This document shows positions 27,358 through 37,242 of a DNA stretch of 64,000 bases, piece after piece. The stretch covers positions 2,636,196 to 2,700,195 of the forward strand of contig KB904821.1 in the NCBI GenBank assembly GCA_000380225.1. The letters are read 5' to 3'. The number at the start of each line of letters is the position of its first letter. Position 1 is the stretch's first letter. Both the position numbers and the translations under genes were made by a program. This DNA is from a filamentous cyanobacterium ESFC-1. Lineage in GTDB: Bacteria; Cyanobacteriota; Cyanobacteriia; Cyanobacteriales; Spirulinaceae. The notes under the pieces are model-generated. The model saw only the letters and a list, made by a program, of their open reading frames with translations, ran no database searches and was not told the origin of the DNA.

Positions 27358-28833
27358 TCAAGATTTAACAACGCGCAGAGTGGTTAAAGTCGGATCGCTA
27401 CAACCTGTAATTTGACCGCCCAAAGCGAGGACTTGTTGTAGATAGGCGATCGCGTCTGCGGTAATGACTTCACCGGGCATCAAAATGGGAATACCGGGGG
27501 GATAAGGACAGATTAACTCAGCACTGATGCGATCGCGAGCCTTTTGGCTTGAAATGGTTTCAGTGGGGGCAAAATAGGCTTGGCGGGGGGTGAGGGCGAG
27601 TTGGGGTAGGGGGGTGGAGGGAGAAACAGCATCAACGGTGAGGGGGATTTGAGGGCGATGGGCTAAGGTGGCAAAGCCTTGGCATAAAGCTGTGATATCG
27701 GCGGCGGTGTTGCCCAAGGTAATCATAAAGGTTAAGGAGCGCAGCAGGGGTAATTCGGCCACAATATTAAGTTGTTCGTTGAGAATTTCGTCGGCTTCAA
27801 ATCCTGTGAGGCCGAGTTTATCCACCCAGACGGTGAGGCGGGTGCGGTCGAGGGCAAAAAAGCCGGGTTGCCCAGTATCGGGAGGATTGAGGACGCTTAA
27901 GCCGGGAATTTGAGCGATTTGGTGACGAGCGCGATCGCTATATTGTAAAGTTTGCGCCATCAATGCTTGTCCTTGGGTGGCGATTTGCTGACGGGCGGCA
28001 TCGAGGGAAGCGAGTAGCAAGGCGTTGGGGCTGGTGGATTGGACGAATTGTAAAGTTTGACTGATACGCTGTGGGGAGACGCGATCGCCCTGTTGATGCA
28101 GCATGGCGGCTTGGGACATTGCCCCTAAGACTTTGTGAGTGGATTGGATGGTGATATCGGCTTTAACACTGAGGGCGGCGGGGGGTAAGTTTTCATGGAA
28201 ACCAAAATGTGCGCCGTGGGCTTCATCGATAATGAGGGGGAGGTGGTGCTGATGGACAAGGGACGCGATCGCGGCCAGGTCGCTACAAATGCCTTGATAA
28301 GTAGGGTTAACGAGGAAAACGGCTTTGCTGTCAGGATGGGCGTTTAAGGCGGCTTGGACGGCAGCAGGCGTGACGTTGAGGGTAAGGTCTCGGTGGGGGT
28401 CGTATTCGGGATTAATGAAGATGGGGACGGCTCCAGAAAGCACTAATCCCGCGATCGCGGACTGATGGCTATTGCGGGGTAAAATGAGCTTATCGCCAGG
28501 GTTACAGGTGGCTAGAATCGCGGCAACCACACCAGAGGTTGAACCGTTGACCAAAAACCAGGTTTGTGCCGCACCAAAGCATTCGGCGGCGAGGTTTTGG
28601 GCGGCGGCAATCACTCCTTGGGGCGCAAATAGGTTGTCAAATTCGGGTAATTCTGGCAAATCGGCTGTAAATACAGTTTTTCCTAGCCATTGCTTGAGAT
28701 TAGGAGGTATGCCTTGACCTCGCTTGTGACCAGGGGCATAAAAAGGAGTCTGGGGTTGCTGCGAGAGAGATTGCAAGCACTCAACCAAAGGAGCCGTTGT
28801 TTGTAAAGAGACGCGATCGCTAAACTTCATCAA
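27358..28833 (-). CDS. Orn/Lys/Arg decarboxylase family PLP enzyme
   Basis: A 491-aa fold-type I PLP enzyme. FYAPGHKRG near the N-terminus, NGSTSG, IIDEAHGAHF and the Schiff-base lysine in STHK (Lys234) are characteristic of the group that includes lysine, ornithine and arginine decarboxylases. The C-terminal PYPPGIPILMPGE block is also typical. It lacks the N-terminal wing domain of large inducible enterobacterial enzymes, as usual in cyanobacteria. Substrate not certain. Confidence 0.85.
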   Translation of the reverse strand: MMKFSDRVSLQTTAPLVECLQSLSQQPQTPFYAPGHKRGQGIPPNLKQWLGKTVFTADLPELPEFDNLFAPQGVIAAAQNLAAECFGAAQTWFLVNGSTSGVVAAILATCNPGDKLILPRNSHQSAIAGLVLSGAVPIFINPEYDPHRDLTLNVTPAAVQAALNAHPDSKAVFLVNPTYQGICSDLAAIASLVHQHHLPLIIDEAHGAHFGFHENLPPAALSVKADITIQSTHKVLGAMSQAAMLHQQGDRVSPQRISQTLQFVQSTSPNALLLASLDAARQQIATQGQALMAQTLQYSDRARHQIAQIPGLSVLNPPDTGQPGFFALDRTRLTVWVDKLGLTGFEADEILNEQLNIVAELPLLRSLTFMITLGNTAADITALCQGFATLAHRPQIPLTVDAVSPSTPLPQLALTPRQAYFAPTETISSQKARDRISAELICPYPPGIPILMPGEVITADAIAYLQQVLALGGQITGCSDPTLTTLRVVKS

Positions 28834-28953
28834 AACTTTACCTAAAGATCAAAAGTTGATGAGGAAGGAAAATAATCCTCCCATTTTATTTAATCTGCCA
28901 CTAAGATTTAAACAATTTCTCTCCTCCAAAGCCGTGATTCCCTGTAATTTACT

Positions 28954-29658
28954 ATGAAAACTACAACTCCGAAAATTTTAGTAATCGATGATGACGTAGC
29001 CATTCGTAACTTAATACATCGCTTTCTATCGTTACAGAGCTATCGCTTAGAATCGGCTGCTGATGGGGAATCCGCCTTATCTGCGTTTGAAACATTCCAG
29101 CCCGATTTGGTCGTCCTCGACTTGAATTTGCCAGATATTAGCGGCTTCGACTTGTGTAAAATGCTGCGGAATAAAGCCGATGTTTTAGTGGTGATGCTCA
29201 CCTGTTTGAACAATACTCAGCAGATTTTACAAGGCTTTGAGCAGGGGGCTGATGATTATTTAACCAAGCCTTTCGATCTACATATTCTGTTGGCTCGGAT
29301 CAAAGCAATTTTACGCCGGAGTACCCATCCAAATTTTCGTAAAAATCAATCTCAAATTATTGTTTCTGACCGCTTAGAAATCGATCCGCAAGCTTGTGAA
29401 GTCCGGCTCGATGATTATCCCATTGCTTTGACGGCGTTAGAGTACAATTTACTATACTTTTTAGTGAATAATCCTCATCGCGTGTGGAAACGGTCGGAAT
29501 TAGTCAATGAAATTTGGAACGAAGAATATCTCAAACAAGACCGTAAAGTTGACGTTCATATTGGTCAACTCCGTCGCAAAATTGGAGATACAGATAATCA
29601 ATTAATTCAAACAATACGCGGCCAAGGTTATAAGTTTGAACCACCGCACAATTATTAG
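28954..29658 (+). CDS. OmpR/PhoB-family response regulator
   Basis: A 234-aa two-component regulator. The receiver domain (residues 5-118) has the acidic pocket IDDD, phospho-acceptor Asp56 (VVLDLNLP) and conserved Lys in YLTKPFD. A winged-helix DNA-binding domain (about 135-232) ends with the recognition helix VDVHIGQLRRKIG and IRGQGYKF. No histidine kinase gene lies beside it, so its signal is unknown. Confidence 0.92.
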   Translation: MKTTTPKILVIDDDVAIRNLIHRFLSLQSYRLESAADGESALSAFETFQPDLVVLDLNLPDISGFDLCKMLRNKADVLVVMLTCLNNTQQILQGFEQGADDYLTKPFDLHILLARIKAILRRSTHPNFRKNQSQIIVSDRLEIDPQACEVRLDDYPIALTALEYNLLYFLVNNPHRVWKRSELVNEIWNEEYLKQDRKVDVHIGQLRRKIGDTDNQLIQTIRGQGYKFEPPHNY

Positions 29659-29803
29659 TTTGCCGCTTATCTTGGGTGCTATCGGTCAATTAGACAAGAG
29701 AATAATACTACATTTTGAAAGAGTCTTGATTGACAATGATAGTTAGAGAGATTGTGTTGAGTTATTGAGAGAAATTTGAACAAATTTTATCTCAATTTCG
29801 GGC

Positions 29804-31645
29804 TTATTTCAATAGCATGAGCCGTAACTCAGACAGTTGAATGTCCCAAGGGAAGGGACGCTCTTTTAGCACTTGCCATTTATCTTTAAATATTTCGGCT
29901 TGGAGATGATAGTCTTCGGGATGATCGGCGGGATGATGGAGTTTTAAATAAAGGGTTATGCGGTGTTGGGTTTCGCTAATGGTCGCTAACCAACAAGGAA
30001 AGGTATTATCTTGGGGAGTATCGGGAAAAATAAGTTGGTGAGCGCGAATGCCGACATATTCTAAAGTTGGGGGAGTGGGTTCGATGACTTCTAAAGTACA
30101 ATCCCAATCAAGGGCTTTGATGTGATGTTGAGAAAGTGCGATCGCCCTCGAAAAGTTTTTACAGCCTGTGAGTTGCGCGGTTCTCCAATTGGTCGGACGT
30201 TCAAATATATCCTGTTTAGAACCGTGGGCGATCGCTTTGCCTCGGTCAATAATTAATAAGTTAGGACAAACGCGATAAGCTTCTTCTAAGTTGTGGGTAA
30301 TAAAGAGGGTGATACCTTGGTAGCGGATGAGGTTTTTTCTTAATAGCTTTTCTTGGCGATCGCGCAAATATGTATCTAACGCCGAAAAAGGCTCGTCTAG
30401 GAGGAGAATTTCGGGTTGATTGATTTTGGCTCTCGCGAGGGCGACTCGTTGCTGCTGCCCCCCAGAAAGTTCCCCTGGATAGCGATCGCCCATACCCCCT
30501 AAGTCTACAGCGATCAGTTGTTTTTCGACTTCTTGTTTAATAACACGATGAGATTGCCCTTTTTCCATGCCAAAAGCAATATTTTCAGTCAGGGTTAAAT
30601 GGGGAAATAAGGCATAGTTTTGAAACAAAAAACCACAGGCGCGATCGCGAGGGGGTAGATTGATTTTTTGCTCAGAATCAAACAACACCCGACCATTCAA
30701 AATAATTTTACCGCGATCGGGAGTTTCCAAACCCGCAATGCAGCGTAAAACTGTACTTTTTCCTGACCCCGAAGCCCCCAATAACCCCAGGGGAGTTTGA
30801 TCTGTAGTAAAGGCAACTTTCAGGCAAAATTCTGAGAGTTGTTTCTCGATATCAACAATCAGTTCAAATTGGTTTTCGGGAACCGGATAATATTGATGCG
30901 GTTTGCGGCGAGAAGCGGCTTGAGTCGAAAGAAATTCCCGGATTCGATAAGGTAATTTTCGATAAGGACGTTGGTTTTGATAAGAAGCGAGTTGATAATT
31001 TTCTGTCCAATAGTTGACGGTTGTAATCACCCCCAAAGAGATAAAAAGCATCACAATAACTAATATTAAGGCGCGATCCATTGCGCCCCCTTCTGCGGCT
31101 AAAAAGATGGCAATGGGGATGGTTTCGGTTTTCCCCGGAATCGAACCCGCTAACATTAACGTTGCGCCAAATTCCCCCAAAGCCCGCGCAAAAGCCAGTA
31201 AAGTTCCGGCGACTAACCCCGGTTTAGCCAGGGGTAATAAAATCCGCCAAAAAATAGTCCATTCGGTTGATCCTAATGTTCTAGCGCAGGCGATTAAGTT
31301 GGCATCAATTTGTTTAAAAGCTGCCAATGCCGTTTTATACATAAGGGGTAATGCCACTACGGTTGCCGCAATTACTGTGGCATACCAAGAGAAGATGATA
31401 GTAACACCAAAACGAGCTAAAATTTCACCAATCAAGCCATTTTTGCCGAGTAATAGTAGCAGTAAAAAACCAACCACCGTTGGCGGTAAGACCAACGGTG
31501 CGGTTAATAAAGCTTCGATAATACCCTTAAATTTGCCTTTATAGCCCAGCATTAATCGCGCCGCGATAATACCCACGATAAAGGTAAAAATTGTGGCAGT
31601 TAGGGCAGTTTTAAGGGATATCCAAATTGGTGTAAAATCGCTCAT
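29804..31645 (-). CDS. modBC: ModBC fused molybdate ABC transporter permease-ATPase
   Basis: A 613-aa fusion: an N-terminal ModB permease (about residues 1-215, with the EAA-like loop RTLGSTEWTIFWRILLPLAKPG) and a C-terminal ModC ATPase (from about 250) with Walker A GASGSGKST, signature LSGGQQQRVALARA, Walker B ILLLDEPFSALD and a terminal domain. It imports molybdate with ModA. The fused arrangement is known in cyanobacteria. It lies in the same orientation as modA, with a methyltransferase gene between them, and supplies Mo for FeMo-co. Confidence 0.95.
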   Translation of the reverse strand: MSDFTPIWISLKTALTATIFTFIVGIIAARLMLGYKGKFKGIIEALLTAPLVLPPTVVGFLLLLLLGKNGLIGEILARFGVTIIFSWYATVIAATVVALPLMYKTALAAFKQIDANLIACARTLGSTEWTIFWRILLPLAKPGLVAGTLLAFARALGEFGATLMLAGSIPGKTETIPIAIFLAAEGGAMDRALILVIVMLFISLGVITTVNYWTENYQLASYQNQRPYRKLPYRIREFLSTQAASRRKPHQYYPVPENQFELIVDIEKQLSEFCLKVAFTTDQTPLGLLGASGSGKSTVLRCIAGLETPDRGKIILNGRVLFDSEQKINLPPRDRACGFLFQNYALFPHLTLTENIAFGMEKGQSHRVIKQEVEKQLIAVDLGGMGDRYPGELSGGQQQRVALARAKINQPEILLLDEPFSALDTYLRDRQEKLLRKNLIRYQGITLFITHNLEEAYRVCPNLLIIDRGKAIAHGSKQDIFERPTNWRTAQLTGCKNFSRAIALSQHHIKALDWDCTLEVIEPTPPTLEYVGIRAHQLIFPDTPQDNTFPCWLATISETQHRITLYLKLHHPADHPEDYHLQAEIFKDKWQVLKERPFPWDIQLSELRLMLLK

Positions 31646-31662
31646 GGTTTTTTGATAATGGG

Positions 31663-32259
31663 TTAGAGTTTACGAGCGACAATATGAAAAATATGCCAAT
31701 CTCGGTCTTCTCCGAGGGGGGTTTTGCCGGGGTGTTCTTCTTCTTCTAGGAGTTCAATCGTGAAGGGCTGGAGGAGGGTTTCGACTTGCGAACGACTGAG
31801 AGTATGAATGAGGTCAGTTTCTCCCCAAGAGTCGCGATCGCCAAAGAAATGACCGCAAAATCGTCCCCCCGGTTTTAAGGAATTGACGATTTGTTCCCAT
31901 AAACTCGGAAAGGCTTGGGGACTACAAAACGGTAGACAAAAACTAGCATTAATTAAGTCTACCGTTTGGGTTATTTTTAATTCTTTAAATTGCGAAACTT
32001 GGGTTTGGAGTTGGGGGGCAAAATCAGCCAGATCGGTTTGCAACTGCGCGATCGCGTCTGGACTTTTATCAATCGCTAAAACCGTCCAATTTCGTTGCAG
32101 TATCGCGATCGTATCTCGACCGATTCCACAACCGAGATCGATAGCCAATCCGGGGTTTTCAAAAGCTGCAAGGGCGGTTAAAATGGTTTTGCGAGGAGGT
32201 CGTTCTTTGACGGCTTTATAATAGGCGTTCCAGTCTCGTTTCAGACTCGGTGCATTCAT
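31663..32259 (-). CDS. Class I SAM-dependent methyltransferase
   Basis: A 198-aa Rossmann methyltransferase. Motif I is AIDLGCGIGRDTIAIL, post-I VLAIDKSPDAI, and motif IV-like INASFCLPFCSP. It resembles small-molecule (TehB/thiopurine-type) methyltransferases, with no substrate evident. It is sandwiched between modA and modBC with 17-18-base gaps, so it is almost certainly in the same transcript. A link to molybdate or pterin metabolism is inference only. Confidence 0.75.
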   Translation of the reverse strand: MNAPSLKRDWNAYYKAVKERPPRKTILTALAAFENPGLAIDLGCGIGRDTIAILQRNWTVLAIDKSPDAIAQLQTDLADFAPQLQTQVSQFKELKITQTVDLINASFCLPFCSPQAFPSLWEQIVNSLKPGGRFCGHFFGDRDSWGETDLIHTLSRSQVETLLQPFTIELLEEEEHPGKTPLGEDRDWHIFHIVARKL

Positions 32260-32277
32260 ATTTTTCCTCCTAACCTT

Positions 32278-33099
32278 CTACGGATTTGTGATTGGTATAA
32301 AGCCATGCTCTACAAAAATTTCTTGGGCTTCTGGCGTTGCTAAAAACTCGATTAATGTATTCGCCGCTTCAGTATTGGGGCTGTCTTGAAGTACCGCGAT
32401 CGGATAAGTAACTGGAGAATGAGTATTCTCAGGAGCCGTGGCAGCAATCTTGACATAATCCGAGGATTGTGCATCAGTTTGATAAACAATTCCTGCTTCT
32501 ACATTGCCCGTTGCCACATAGTTTAAAACCTGACGGACATCTTTGCCATATACGGCTTTGGCGTTGACTTCTTCGCTGATTTGAAAAGAGGTTAAGACTT
32601 CTTGGGCATATTGACCCGCCGGGACGCTTTCGGGTTCTCCTAATGCAATAATCTGTATTTTGTCTGTCGTTAAATCTTTAAAATCAGTGATAGTTTCAGC
32701 CAGTTTACTCTCAGTCGGGATAATCAAAACCATTTGATTTTTGAGTAAATCTTGGCGGGTTTCGGAGTTAATTAATCCCTGTTCTTCGATAGCATCCATT
32801 TTAGCCACTGCTGCCGAAATAAACACATCAACAGGTGCGCCTTGTTCGATTTGCCGTTGTAGCGATCCTGAAGAAGCAAAGTTATAAATAATCTCGGTGT
32901 CGGGATATTTTTCTTGATACAAAGGCTTGATTTCTGCCATCGCATCTTTGAGACTTCCGGCGGCTGAAATGGTGATTTGGGTGGTGGGAATAGCGTTGCT
33001 GAGGTTGTTGTCGGGTAATGGCGTATTATTGCAGCCGAAAGTTAAGGCAGAAGATAAAAGACCAATGCTCAAGAGTTGTAGAGATTTTTTCGTTTTCAT
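32278..33099 (-). CDS. modA: Molybdate-binding lipoprotein ModA
   Basis: A 273-aa periplasmic binding protein. The lipoprotein signal peptide ends in LTFGC (Cys about 23). The ligand-binding start ITISAAGSLKDAM, the FASSGSLQRQIEQGAPVDVFISA block and the late GIVYQTDA are family hallmarks. It delivers molybdate to ModBC. Confidence 0.93.
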   Translation of the reverse strand: MKTKKSLQLLSIGLLSSALTFGCNNTPLPDNNLSNAIPTTQITISAAGSLKDAMAEIKPLYQEKYPDTEIIYNFASSGSLQRQIEQGAPVDVFISAAVAKMDAIEEQGLINSETRQDLLKNQMVLIIPTESKLAETITDFKDLTTDKIQIIALGEPESVPAGQYAQEVLTSFQISEEVNAKAVYGKDVRQVLNYVATGNVEAGIVYQTDAQSSDYVKIAATAPENTHSPVTYPIAVLQDSPNTEAANTLIEFLATPEAQEIFVEHGFIPITNP

Positions 33100-33137
33100 G
33101 ATTATCCTCTGAAATGGCTAAAACTTGATAGAATCAG

Positions 33138-33395
33138 TTAATCGTTGTGAATGACTTTGACTTTAATAGAACGGGCGATATTATTATCAAGTGCCAAACG
33201 AGTTTGACCCACTTTAATAATAAAAGAAGGAAACTTTTGTTCGAGAGTAATGGGCATACCTTTATAAACCCCCATAGACAAGAGTTTACTAATGATTCTA
33301 TCGTCTTGATTCCGAATCGCGGTGATAATGCCTTCAGTGTGGGTTTCGAGAATGTTGAGGGGGGAATAGTAAACGGAAAAACCTTGAGTAAACAT
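33138..33395 (-). CDS. feoA: FeoA-type ferrous iron transport protein
   Basis: An 85-aa SH3-like FeoA protein (RIISKLLSMGVYKGMPI, ALDNNIARSIKVK). FeoA helps the FeoB Fe2+ importer at its cytosolic face. Its start codon lies one base after the FeoB membrane-part stop codon, so the three feo genes form one unit. Confidence 0.88.
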   Translation of the reverse strand: MFTQGFSVYYSPLNILETHTEGIITAIRNQDDRIISKLLSMGVYKGMPITLEQKFPSFIIKVGQTRLALDNNIARSIKVKVIHND

Positions 33396-33396
33396 C

Positions 33397-34839
33397 TTAC
33401 AAACTAAGCTCCATAATGGTTAATAATTGGTTTAAGCCGTAGCCTAAAGAAAAAGCAAATAAAATTACAAAACTCGCAATAGCAATTGTTGTTTTTATGC
33501 CCCGTTCTTTGAACATAAATTGCAGTTGAGCAATGCAAGGCATAAAGAGGGTTAGGGTTACCGCAGCCACGACTAATTGCTGGCTAGATAAGATACCAGA
33601 ATCGTGAAGATCGAACATTCCGGCTGCGCCATAATCCCGTCGGAAAAAGCCGTAAAGGAAGGTGGGGGCGGCGGCTTTGGGTAAACCTAATGCGGTCACG
33701 ATCGGTTCTAAACCTTTGATTAATATCCCGAATAACCCTGTTATTTTACCAATCCAAATGAGGACAGAGGCTAAAATAAATAACGGTAAAACTTCGCCGA
33801 AGTACCATTTTAAACGCACATAGGTTTTCGTTAAAATAGCTTGAGGACGGGGAATTCTTAAGGGGGGGATTTCCATGTAGAAACAAGTGGATTCTCCGGG
33901 GATCGCTTTTCCGGCGAGGAAACCAATTCCCACAAAGATCGCAAGCATTACAATTGTCCATACGAATAAGGCAACGGGTTCTTGGGAAAGTAATGCTAAA
34001 ATAACTCCTAATTGCGCTGAACAAGGAACTGTCAAAGCCAGGAGTAAGGTAGCGATAACTCGTTCTCTTTTGCTTTCGAGGGTGCGAGTGACTAGGGTTG
34101 CCATTGTGCCGCAACCTAACCCTAAAATTAAGGGAATAATGGAGCGTCCCGACAAGCCCATGGTTTTAAAAATCCGATCGACTAATAAAGAAAGTCGGGG
34201 TAAATAGCCACTATCTTCTAAGCAGGAAAACATGAGAAAGAAAGTGGTGACAATCGGGAGAACAATGGCGATCGCGTACCGCAATCCTAGGGTAATAATG
34301 CCGTAGTCATGGGCAAATAAATCTTGTAAAATCGGCCAGGGAATAATTGCGGCGACTAGGATATCTACTTGAGGGTTAATTTGAGCTTCAAAAAAGCCCT
34401 CAATACTATCAACTAAAGTGCCACCCCCAAAAACACCGACGAATTGATAAATGCCAAAGTAAAGTATTAATAAAAGTAGAGGAATCCCTGTGAGGGGATG
34501 GACGGTTAAGTGATGTAACCACTCGTATTTAACGGCTTTGGGGTGTTGGGGGGCGACGGTGACTTCTTGGGCGATCGCGAGGGCAAGATTATGACGAGAT
34601 TCGGCGATCGCGAAACTCAGCGATTCGGTAAAGTTGGCTTGGGTTTCCCTGATAATCGCTTCGATTTCGGGAAAATAGGGTTCTCCTTGGAGTTGCGATC
34701 GCGTTTCGGGGTCGTTTTGCAACAACAGCAAGGCTAGACTCCGAGGAGAGAGGGTAGAGTCAAAGCGATCGCGAATCAAGGCTTCAATGCGGGCGATCGC
34801 GGATTCAATAAGAGGTGGATAAAAGAGGAGGTTGGACAC
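33397..34839 (-). CDS. feoB: FeoB membrane part (Gate/nucleoside-recognition domains)
   Basis: A 480-aa protein corresponding to the C-terminal two thirds of FeoB: the helical spacer (residues 1-100), then about eight membrane helices with the FeoB_C and Gate domains (GRSIIPLILGLGCGTMATLVTRTLESKRER; PCSAQL; LFMPCIAQL). The GTPase domain is encoded separately just upstream. The two frames overlap by 35 bases in different phases. It moves Fe2+ across the inner membrane. Split natural genes or one frameshift would both explain it. Confidence 0.88.
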   Translation of the reverse strand: MSNLLFYPPLIESAIARIEALIRDRFDSTLSPRSLALLLLQNDPETRSQLQGEPYFPEIEAIIRETQANFTESLSFAIAESRHNLALAIAQEVTVAPQHPKAVKYEWLHHLTVHPLTGIPLLLLILYFGIYQFVGVFGGGTLVDSIEGFFEAQINPQVDILVAAIIPWPILQDLFAHDYGIITLGLRYAIAIVLPIVTTFFLMFSCLEDSGYLPRLSLLVDRIFKTMGLSGRSIIPLILGLGCGTMATLVTRTLESKRERVIATLLLALTVPCSAQLGVILALLSQEPVALFVWTIVMLAIFVGIGFLAGKAIPGESTCFYMEIPPLRIPRPQAILTKTYVRLKWYFGEVLPLFILASVLIWIGKITGLFGILIKGLEPIVTALGLPKAAAPTFLYGFFRRDYGAAGMFDLHDSGILSSQQLVVAAVTLTLFMPCIAQLQFMFKERGIKTTIAIASFVILFAFSLGYGLNQLLTIMELSL

Positions 34840-35446
34840 GATCGGCGACCTCTGCGATAAGTTTTCTGAGTCCGATTTTTTGGACTGCTGACATTAGGAC
34901 GACCGGAATCCCCAGTTGATAAGCCAGTTGATGTTCATCGATGCGAAGGCCGAGTTGTCGGGCTTCATCCATCATATTAACGACCAGCAACACGGGGAGT
35001 TTAGCTTCAATCAGTTGTAGGGTCAAATTTAGCATTCTATCTAAATTTTTGGCATCAACAACATGAATGACTAAATCCACTTTTTGACTCAAAACTAAAT
35101 CTCTAGCAACCCGTTCTTCTTCGGTAATCGGAATGAGTGAGTACATTCCCGGCGTGTCGCAAAATGTCAATATTTCTCCGGCAACGTTAGCGTTTCCTTG
35201 GGCAACTTCTACCGTCGTTCCGGGATAATTAGAAACGGTGACGTAAGTTTTGGTTAAAAGGTTAAAGATTAAACTTTTTCCCACATTGGGAGGGCCAACC
35301 AGTGCGACCTTTTTATGGGCAACTGCTAGGGATTGTTTTGATGATTTTCCTGGCAGTAACCCGAAAAATCTCCGTCTTTGGGGATGCGGTTTGAGGCGGC
35401 AGCTTTGAGGACAGTCATGGCAATTCATGGTTCTTCTCCTAATCAT
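34805..35446 (-). CDS. FeoB G-protein part, separate gene
   Basis: A 213-aa GTPase equal to the FeoB N-terminal domain: G1 GPPNVGKS, G3 DTPGMYS, G4 NMMDEARQLG, G5 SAV. A Cys-rich leader (CHDCPQSC) precedes it. It ends with VQPPLLSTSY after the G domain, and its last 35 bases overlap the start of the membrane-part gene. Translational coupling of the two halves is likely if the split is real. Confidence 0.88.
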   Translation of the reverse strand: MIRRRTMNCHDCPQSCRLKPHPQRRRFFGLLPGKSSKQSLAVAHKKVALVGPPNVGKSLIFNLLTKTYVTVSNYPGTTVEVAQGNANVAGEILTFCDTPGMYSLIPITEEERVARDLVLSQKVDLVIHVVDAKNLDRMLNLTLQLIEAKLPVLLVVNMMDEARQLGLRIDEHQLAYQLGIPVVLMSAVQKIGLRKLIAEVADRVQPPLLSTSY

Positions 35447-35547
35447 TTATAACTTAGCAAAAGTAAACTTCATAAACTGCAAACTTAGATACAAAAATAT
35501 ATTTTTGACTATAATACTTTAGAATAAATATTGAGGACAACTTAACC

Positions 35548-35757
35548 ATGAAACTAAGTACCCGCAACCTCCTTTCCGGTACGATCAAAAAGGTAGAAAT
35601 CGGCAACGTTAATGCTGAAATTACCTTAGAAATTGCGCCGGGGATAGAGATTGTATCGGTCGTGACCAAAAGCTCGGCAAAAAGATTAGAACTTACCGAA
35701 GGAAAAACCGCTTACGGGCTAATTAAATCAACCGATGTCGCGATCGCGGTAGATTGA
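35548..35757 (+). CDS. mop: Molybdenum-pterin/molybdate-binding protein Mop
   Basis: A 69-aa single TOBE-domain protein (MKLSTRNLLSGTIKKVEIG, VTKSSAKRLELTEGKTAYGLIK), the molbindin fold that stores or buffers molybdate in the cytosol. It is divergent from the feo/mod group. Its position in the metal-supply part of a nif region fits a Mo buffer for nitrogenase. Length is normal for mono-TOBE Mop. Confidence 0.9.
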   Translation: MKLSTRNLLSGTIKKVEIGNVNAEITLEIAPGIEIVSVVTKSSAKRLELTEGKTAYGLIKSTDVAIAVD

Positions 35758-35867
35758 AATTTGGCGCTAAAAAAGGTTAGCCACCGATCGCGAAACGTTA
35801 GAATCTAGATAAATGACTAACTTTTTGACTCGGTAAGTCAAGGTTAAAGAAATAAATTTTTGTAACC

Positions 35868-36104
35868 TTATTTTAAGCTTCTGTGAACTACAAAAAATTT
35901 ATTCAGGACTGCAAAAAAGACGACCCCTAATAAACCTTTAAGAATCGGCGGCATCAGAACCAAACTACAAACTAAAGCAATCATTCCTGATAAAAACGCT
36001 ACCAGTTGGTGAATTTCATCCCGGTTGTGTATCGTTAAAAGAATGGTTCCAATACAGATTGATAAGACTAACAAACTCATCGCTACCATGGGTACTTTCC
36101 TCAA
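35868..36104 (-). CDS. Small hypothetical membrane protein
   Basis: A 78-aa protein with about two to three hydrophobic segments (LLVLSICIGTILLTI, FLSGMIALVCSLVLMPPILKG, GVVFFAVL). No family is recognised. It starts 3 bases after the stop of the 114-aa gene, so the two are co-transcribed. Confidence 0.55.
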   Translation of the reverse strand: MRKVPMVAMSLLVLSICIGTILLTIHNRDEIHQLVAFLSGMIALVCSLVLMPPILKGLLGVVFFAVLNKFFVVHRSLK

Positions 36105-36107
36105 AAT

Positions 36108-36452
36108 TTAATCAACGTGACTAGCAATCCAATTGAGTTCTAGCCAAAACCGCACATCTTGTTCTTTGAGAGGGGATAGAGGGTCTTTGACGATATGGGT
36201 GGCATTAAAGAAAGCGACTTCCACTAACCCCATATTTTCCGCAATATCCTTGAAAATATCTTGATGAGTTAGAAGGCGATCGCCCAATTCATTGGGGTAA
36301 TAAATCCCCAAATAATAAGTATTTGTATTCAGTTTTCGGTTGCGGTAACTAATAACTTTGAGTAAGCAGTAGTGCAGCAAGTGACCCGCAGCAGGATGAT
36401 ATTTATTGACAATATCAGTATATTCTTGAACGAACTGTTCTCGGCTAATCAT
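36108..36452 (-). CDS. Hypothetical protein at the end of the nif arm
   Basis: A 114-aa soluble protein rich in Tyr, His and Leu (AAGHLLHYCLLKVISYRN, YYLGIYYPNELGDRLLTHQ). It is not recognised. It is paired with the small membrane protein gene and lies between mop and fdxH, so a nitrogen-fixation role is possible by context only. Confidence 0.55.
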   Translation of the reverse strand: MISREQFVQEYTDIVNKYHPAAGHLLHYCLLKVISYRNRKLNTNTYYLGIYYPNELGDRLLTHQDIFKDIAENMGLVEVAFFNATHIVKDPLSPLKEQDVRFWLELNWIASHVD

Positions 36453-36848
36453 GATCTTTAGGTTTCAACGTCAGCAAACTTTTCAGAAACAATGCCCACA
36501 AATTTTGGGCAAGATGTCGCCAGTTGCTTAACATTTAAACTTCAAGATCGCAGTCTTAACTGTAGGAAAGTTTCTGGCGAGATCGATCGGTATAGCAAGG
36601 TAACAAACGTTGTCAAACTTCAGATTCAATTCAAAAACAGTTTGAGTCAATTGAATAGCTCATTGACTCATACAAAATATTGTCTTCGGCGGCTAATGCC
36701 TACCCAATTTTTTTAGATCGTGCTCTAAACTTTGACAACAATCCCAATCCGATTTAATTCATCCCCCAAATCCAACGATCGGAAACGGAGTCATTGGTTT
36801 TAAAAATAATACTGATTCCCAAGCAACCAATGACTCGCAATTTCGGTC
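36453..36848. other. Intergenic region upstream of the 114-aa gene, after fdxH
   Basis: About 395 bases. A short plus-strand open frame here is low-complexity and not believed. ATTCAATT and AATTGAAT form an 8-bp stem near 36625-36655. No GTA-N8-TAC box is seen. Confidence 0.4.
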
Positions 36849-37175
<327 letters not shown>

Positions 37176-37242
37176 CTAAAAAATAATCGTTTTTCTGGGA
37201 TTAGCGAGTGATTTTTAGAATCTATAATCCCTTCAAAAACTA

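Noticed and set aside
27114-27371. Several overlapping open frames translating to GYWLLVVGCW strings
   Set aside because: They are translations of the heptamer array, not proteins.
36492-36716. 74-codon plus-strand frame between fdxH and the 114-aa gene
   Set aside because: No domain, signal or RBS; sequence is low in protein-like features.
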